Origin: Planctomycetota bacterium
GTDB lineage: Bacteria; Planctomycetota; Phycisphaerae; WQYP01
Length of the DNA: 35,407 nucleotides
Direction of reading: 5' to 3'
Assembly: GCA_021799715.1 (NCBI GenBank)
Contig: JAJYZY010000004.1
Coordinates: forward strand, 1 to 35,407
Part shown: positions 31,038 through 35,407 of the stretch, in pieces
How the letters are laid out: each line of letters starts with the position of its first letter
Position numbering within the stretch: the first letter of the stretch is position 1
The notes under the pieces: model-generated
The model's input: only the letters and a program-made list of their open reading frames with translations
The model's database searches: none
What the model was told of the DNA's origin: nothing
Program-made: the position numbers and the translations under genes

Positions 31038-33971
31038 ATGAATGCGCAAGTCGCCCCAGTGATTTCCAACCTTGATTCACGAGCAGGCCGGAACTGGGCT
31101 TTGCTGGAACCGGCAGGAGGATTTGTCTCCCGCCATAACGGCCCGTCCGATGATGAAGTTCAGATAATGCTTAAAACGCTGAATGTTTCGTCCCTGGCTG
31201 ATCTGGTGGACAAGACGGTTCCCGCCGCCATTCGCATCAGCCGCAAACTGGCATTGCCCGCCCCGCTTTCCGAACATGCGTTACTGGAAAAACTGGCGGT
31301 TATGGGCGCGAAAAACAAAAAATTCCGGTCGCTGATCGGCATGGGTTATTACGGCTGCATTACTGCGCCGGTGATCCAGCGCAATATTCTGGAAAATCCG
31401 GGCTGGTATACGCAATATACGCCCTATCAGGCGGAAATTGCCCAGGGCCGGCTGGAAGCATTGGTGAATTTTCAAACGATGGTGGCCGATCTGACCGGTC
31501 TGCCGATTTCCAACGCATCGCTGCTGGATGAAGCCACTGCCGCCGCGGAAGCGATGGCCATGTGCCATTCCATCGCGGAGCCGGGGCGCGATATATTTTT
31601 CATTGCGGAAAACTGCCATCCGCAAACCATTGAAGTGGTGCATACGCGGGCCATGGGGCTGGGTATTACACCGGTGATTGGTGCGCCTGGACAAATTGAC
31701 TTCAAATCGAAAAACATCTTTGGCATTCTCCTGCAATATCCGGCGACGGACGGCCAGGTTCTGCCCATGGATGAATTGACCCAACAGGCACGCCAGGCGG
31801 GAATAAAAGTGGTGGTGGCGACCGATCTGCTCGCGTTGACCTTATTGCGGCCGCCCGGAGAATGTGGTGCCGATATTGCTGTGGGCTCCACCCAGCGTTT
31901 GGGAATGCCCATGGGCTACGGCGGACCTCATGCGGGATTTCTTTCGGCACGGGAGGAATTCACCCGGAAAATGCCGGGGCGAATTGTGGGTATCTCACGC
32001 GATGTCAATGGCGAACCGGCATATCGGCTGGCGATTCAGACGCGGGAACAACACATCCGGCGGGAGAAAGCCACCAGCAATATATGCACCGCTCAGGTGC
32101 TGCCGGCGATTGTTGCCGCCGCCCATGCGGTATATCACGGCCCACAGGGGTTGACGGACATTGCCCTTCGCATTCGCGCCTGGACCCTGGTTTTATCCGG
32201 TGGATTGCAGCGGCTGGGTTATAAAATCATGCATGAGCACTTTTTTGATACGCTGCGGATTATTCCGGCGCCGGGGGTTGCTGCGCATCAGATTTTGCAG
32301 GATGCCGCAGAACGCAAATTTAACTTCCGCGCCTTTGGCGACGGCACGCTTGGCTTGTCGCTGGATGAATTAACGGATTTGGAAGAGGTGCATTCGCTGC
32401 TGCATGTCTTTTCGCAGGGGCGTCCGCTGCCATATCTGCTCAATCAGGTGGTGCAGGATATGCGCGTGGATTACCCCATGACACTGGCGCGCACGAGCCG
32501 GTTTCTCACGCACAGCGTGTTTAACACACACCACAGTGAAACGGAGATGCAGCGTTATTTGCGTATGCTGGAATCGCGCGATTTATCGCTCACCACGTCC
32601 ATGATTCCGCTTGGTTCATGTACCATGAAACTCAATGCGGCCGTTGAAATGATGCCCATTACCGCGCCGCAATGGGCGGATATCCACCCGTTCTGCCCGC
32701 CGGACCAGGCGGCCGGTTATCACATTCTCATGAGCCAGCTTGAACGGTTTTTATGTGAAATCACGGGCTTTTCCGCGGTTTCCTTCCAACCCAATGCCGG
32801 CTCCCAGGGTGAATATGCCGGGTTGATGACCATTCGCGCTTTTCACGGCGCGCAGGGACAAGCCGAAAGGAATATCTGCCTGATTCCCGTTTCCGCGCAC
32901 GGCACCAATCCCGCCAGTGCGGCGGTCGCGGGCTTGCGCGTGGTGCCGGTGGCGTGTGATGAACACGGCGATATTGATCTTGCGGATTTACGCCGCCTGG
33001 CGAAAGAACATCAGGCAACGCTGGCGTGCCTGATGGCCACGTACCCGTCCACACATGGCGTGTTTGAAGAACACATCCGCGACATCTGCGATATTGTCCA
33101 TGCGCACGGCGGACAGATTTATATGGACGGTGCCAACATGAATGCCCAAGTCGGGCTGTGCCGTCCCGCGGATATGGGCGCGGATGTATGCCACCTGAAT
33201 TTGCATAAAACATTCTGCATTCCGCACGGCGGCGGCGGTCCGGGCATGGGGCCGATTGCCGTGGCGGAACATCTGATTCCTTTCCTGCCCGGCCACCCGG
33301 TTATCGGCATGGGCAGCGCGAAATCACTCGGGACGGTTTCTGCGGCACCTTACGGCAGCGCGTTAATTCTTATTATCCCCTGGGCGTATATCAGCCTCAT
33401 GAGCGGCGCGGGGCTGACCAGCGCTACAGAACTGGCCATCCTCAATGCCAACTATATGGCCGCACGGCTGAAAGAACATTATCCGATCCGATTTGTCGGC
33501 TCACGCGGCTTGTGTGCCCACGAATTTATCGTTGATGCGCGTGAGTTTGAAGCCTCGGCTGGAATCAAGGTGGAAGATATTGCCAAGCGGCTGATGGATT
33601 ATGGTTTTCACGCCCCGACGGTTTCCTGGCCGGAACCCGGTACGTTGATGATTGAACCAACGGAAAGCGAAAGCAAAGCCGAATTGGACCGCTTTTGCGA
33701 TGCGATGATCGCCATCCGCAATGAAATCCGCGAGATTGAAACCGGCAATGCGGATCGCAAAAGCAACGTGCTGAAAAACGCCCCGCACACAGCGCGGATG
33801 CTGGCGGTTGAAGCGTGGCGGAATCCGTATAGCCGCGAAAAGGCGGCTTATCCGCTGGACTATTTGAAAATTCATAAGTTTTGGCCGGTAGTGGGTCGCA
33901 TTGATAATCCATACGGGGATCGTCATCTGGTGTGCACCTGCCCGCCTATGCCGGGAACGGAGGACAACTGA
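31038..33971 (+). CDS. gcvP: Glycine dehydrogenase (decarboxylating), P-protein, single-chain form
   Basis: PLP-dependent P-protein of the glycine cleavage complex: it decarboxylates glycine and passes the aminomethyl group to lipoyl H-protein. At 977 residues this is the fused, homodimeric form (GcvPA and GcvPB in one chain). The PLP-binding lysine is Lys724 in LHKTFCIPHGGGGPGMG. Other landmarks are the N-terminal RHNGPSDDEVQ, GMGYYGC, TPYQAEIAQGRLEALVN, and the second-half SCTMKLNAAVEM and PNAGSQGEY and HGTNPASA segments. Nothing is missing. The gcvT and gcvH partners are not in the window, so the genes are dispersed in this organism. No glycine riboswitch is seen in the 44-base spacer before it. 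The stop codon overlaps the next start (TGATG). Confidence 0.97.
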   Translation: MNAQVAPVISNLDSRAGRNWALLEPAGGFVSRHNGPSDDEVQIMLKTLNVSSLADLVDKTVPAAIRISRKLALPAPLSEHALLEKLAVMGAKNKKFRSLIGMGYYGCITAPVIQRNILENPGWYTQYTPYQAEIAQGRLEALVNFQTMVADLTGLPISNASLLDEATAAAEAMAMCHSIAEPGRDIFFIAENCHPQTIEVVHTRAMGLGITPVIGAPGQIDFKSKNIFGILLQYPATDGQVLPMDELTQQARQAGIKVVVATDLLALTLLRPPGECGADIAVGSTQRLGMPMGYGGPHAGFLSAREEFTRKMPGRIVGISRDVNGEPAYRLAIQTREQHIRREKATSNICTAQVLPAIVAAAHAVYHGPQGLTDIALRIRAWTLVLSGGLQRLGYKIMHEHFFDTLRIIPAPGVAAHQILQDAAERKFNFRAFGDGTLGLSLDELTDLEEVHSLLHVFSQGRPLPYLLNQVVQDMRVDYPMTLARTSRFLTHSVFNTHHSETEMQRYLRMLESRDLSLTTSMIPLGSCTMKLNAAVEMMPITAPQWADIHPFCPPDQAAGYHILMSQLERFLCEITGFSAVSFQPNAGSQGEYAGLMTIRAFHGAQGQAERNICLIPVSAHGTNPASAAVAGLRVVPVACDEHGDIDLADLRRLAKEHQATLACLMATYPSTHGVFEEHIRDICDIVHAHGGQIYMDGANMNAQVGLCRPADMGADVCHLNLHKTFCIPHGGGGPGMGPIAVAEHLIPFLPGHPVIGMGSAKSLGTVSAAPYGSALILIIPWAYISLMSGAGLTSATELAILNANYMAARLKEHYPIRFVGSRGLCAHEFIVDAREFEASAGIKVEDIAKRLMDYGFHAPTVSWPEPGTLMIEPTESESKAELDRFCDAMIAIRNEIREIETGNADRKSNVLKNAPHTARMLAVEAWRNPYSREKAAYPLDYLKIHKFWPVVGRIDNPYGDRHLVCTCPPMPGTEDN

Positions 33972-34777
33972 TGTCATCGATCATGGAGCCATTCGCGGAT
34001 GTATTGCCGGGCCTGACGGGGCGGTACAAACCACTGCGCCGGGCCGCAAGGTTATTGAGCCAGAGCATGCTGGAAAACCTTGAGCCGCAGGTATTGCGTC
34101 GCGCGGCGGATATGCTGGGAAAGCTGGTGCATGGCAAGATCATGGCCGACACGGAATTGGATGCCGATTTAATCAGTGATTTCGCGCTATATGGTATTTT
34201 CCAGAGTGGAGAAAATGAGGTTCAACGCTATCGAAGAACCCATCGGCAGTCCGATCCGGAACGACAGAGAATCCTTGATGCCATGGCCGGCGCGATTTTT
34301 ACGCTGGTGCGCGTGGTGGACACCTGCGCACCGGAAAGCGCGTTTGTCGCCGAAGATATATTGCTGGATAACCAGCGCATGTTAATTGCCGACAGAAGTA
34401 TCAGTGCCACCGCTCCGCCGGGGCTGGTGATGTGTATTCGGCTATTGCATTTGGATGGCTTCTGGATGACAACGGGGCTGGGATTTTCCCTGTTTGTTGA
34501 CGAGGGCAATCCCGCATTTGCGGAGTTCTGTGCACGTACCGATGCGCGGACGTTGCGCAACTCGCCTGAACTGCATGAACAACTGCACGGAGACTTTGCC
34601 GCGAGCATTGTTAAAACGTTCATGCCCGATAGCAAAGATTTGCAAGCCCATTCGCCTTCGTCCATGGAAGAGCCGGAATCGCAGGCCGTTGATTCATTAA
34701 TTTCCGAACGCGTGGAACGCAACGCGCCATGCCCCTGCGGCAGCGGCAAAAAATATAAGAAGTGTTGCGGCCGCTGA
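33971..34777 (+). CDS. SEC-C motif protein of unknown function
   Basis: A 268-residue cytoplasmic protein. The last about 20 residues are a SEC-C zinc-binding motif (NAPCPCGSGKKYKKCCGR; Cys-x-Cys-x(8)-Cys-Cys), as at the SecA C-terminus and in many unrelated proteins. The rest is helical and I do not recognise it. ATG at 33971 shares one base with the gcvP stop (TGATG) and is preceded by ACGGAGG, so it is translationally coupled with gcvP. A direct functional link with glycine cleavage is not known; the coupling is only suggestive. An in-frame upstream start inside gcvP is rejected because the coupled ATG has the better ribosome site. Confidence 0.85.
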   Translation: MSSIMEPFADVLPGLTGRYKPLRRAARLLSQSMLENLEPQVLRRAADMLGKLVHGKIMADTELDADLISDFALYGIFQSGENEVQRYRRTHRQSDPERQRILDAMAGAIFTLVRVVDTCAPESAFVAEDILLDNQRMLIADRSISATAPPGLVMCIRLLHLDGFWMTTGLGFSLFVDEGNPAFAEFCARTDARTLRNSPELHEQLHGDFAASIVKTFMPDSKDLQAHSPSSMEEPESQAVDSLISERVERNAPCPCGSGKKYKKCCGR

Positions 34778-34798
34778 GGCGACGGTCTGAAAAATAAC

Positions 34799-35407
34799 AT
34801 GATGGACACACCCGACGATCATGCCAGTGCTTCTCCTGAAGCCGAGAATTCCCCGCCGGAAATGGACCGCACGCCGGATTCGCTGCTGCTGCGGCTTGCC
34901 GGCGCGCCGCTGGTTCCCTTCAGCACGCTGTCCGCCGTTGGACTGCCACCGGGAACGGCGTGGGCCGGATGGTTCGCGCTGTTAAACGCCCTTACGTGGC
35001 CGATCATGTTGGGATCGCCGCTGTTTTTATATGCCAAAAGCCTCGGAGCCGGTGATTTAACACTGGGTGTACTGGCGGCTTTGCCGCCGTTGCTGGCCAT
35101 TTTACATATTCCCGGTGCCCACCTCATGCCGCGCATGGGATATCGCCGTGTGATGATCTGGGGCTGGGGGTCGCGCACAGTTCTGATATTTGTCATGGCT
35201 TTGACCACGATACTATTACCAACCAATGCGTGGCGCTTGGCGGGCGTATTTTTCTGCATCATTGCGTTCAGTTCCCTGCGCGGATTATCCGGCGGAGCCT
35301 GGATGCCGTGGGTGACCGCACTGATTCCGCCGGATGTGCGCGGCAAATTTTTTCTGCGCGATCAACTTTTTGGCCAATCCGGCAATCTCCTGGCGATTTT
35401 AGCCTCC
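34799..35407 (+). CDS. MFS-type transporter (5' part; 3' end outside window)
   Basis: The first 203 residues of a membrane transporter. A hydrophilic N-terminal tail of about 45 residues precedes several hydrophobic segments: around 55-75, then the loop LYAKSLGAGDLTLGVLAAL and spans around 90-106, the MFS-like loop MPRMGYRRVMIWGW (about 110-123), and spans around 124-140 and 148-170. The gene continues past the right edge. ATG at 34799 is followed by a second ATG (34802); the first is listed. Substrate cannot be predicted. It begins 22 bases after the SEC-C gene on the same strand and may belong to the same operon. Confidence 0.8.
   Translation, partial: MMDTPDDHASASPEAENSPPEMDRTPDSLLLRLAGAPLVPFSTLSAVGLPPGTAWAGWFALLNALTWPIMLGSPLFLYAKSLGAGDLTLGVLAALPPLLAILHIPGAHLMPRMGYRRVMIWGWGSRTVLIFVMALTTILLPTNAWRLAGVFFCIIAFSSLRGLSGGAWMPWVTALIPPDVRGKFFLRDQLFGQSGNLLAILAS

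Noticed and set aside
1..35407. CRISPR array, prophage or integrase-bounded island
   Set aside because: No regularly spaced repeats, no cas, phage or integrase genes, and no composition break that I can see.

Overview
The window looks like a chromosomal segment from a free-living Gram-negative-type bacterium of roughly mid-50s % GC. The mix suggests a Planctomycetota (PVC-group) organism, perhaps Phycisphaerae-like: many secreted TPR/HEAT-repeat proteins, a Gly/Pro-rich exported protein, a large plant-polysaccharide lyase, a full-length P-protein of glycine cleavage, and scattered single housekeeping genes rather than long operons. That assignment is an inference from gene content, not from a marker gene.

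Left part (1-8489, all minus strand): the start of a phosphate-uptake operon (pstS then pstC, running off the left edge) preceded by a clear Pho-box promoter; a PstI/BsuBI-type restriction-modification pair (methylase then nuclease, sharing one base) followed at once by a small TPR gene; then an 800-residue exported repeat protein. A gene-free stretch of about 880 bases follows (8490-9370).

Middle (9371-21598): an exported Gly/Pro-rich protein with a strong terminator; a nitroreductase with its own sigma70-like promoter; a PDZ protein translationally close to cdsA; a PEBP-family protein; a PA0069-type radical SAM protein; a strong candidate for 6S RNA (14662-14872, minus); a MITE-like inverted-repeat element; aroB overlapping dprA; a small membrane protein and tatD; a HEAT/TPR protein; a small lipoprotein; and undecaprenyl-diphosphatase (uppP).

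Right part (21737-35407): a large TPR lipoprotein; a 1134-residue exported polysaccharide lyase (PL4, rhamnogalacturonan-lyase-like) that carries an unusual HEAT-repeat block between an N-terminal beta-sandwich-like domain and the lyase; an unrecognised membrane protein; purC; a universal-stress protein behind a structured leader; gcvP overlapping by one base a SEC-C metal-binding protein; and the 5' part of an MFS transporter.

The most interesting items are the 6S RNA candidate with the radical SAM promoter embedded at its 3' end, the HEAT-PL4 fusion, the restriction operon with an associated TPR gene and apparent scarcity of its probable target CTGCAG, the MITE-like element, the Pho box, and a UppP with Gln in place of the usual His. 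I did not find a clearly new multi-gene system, CRISPR array, tRNA or rRNA.
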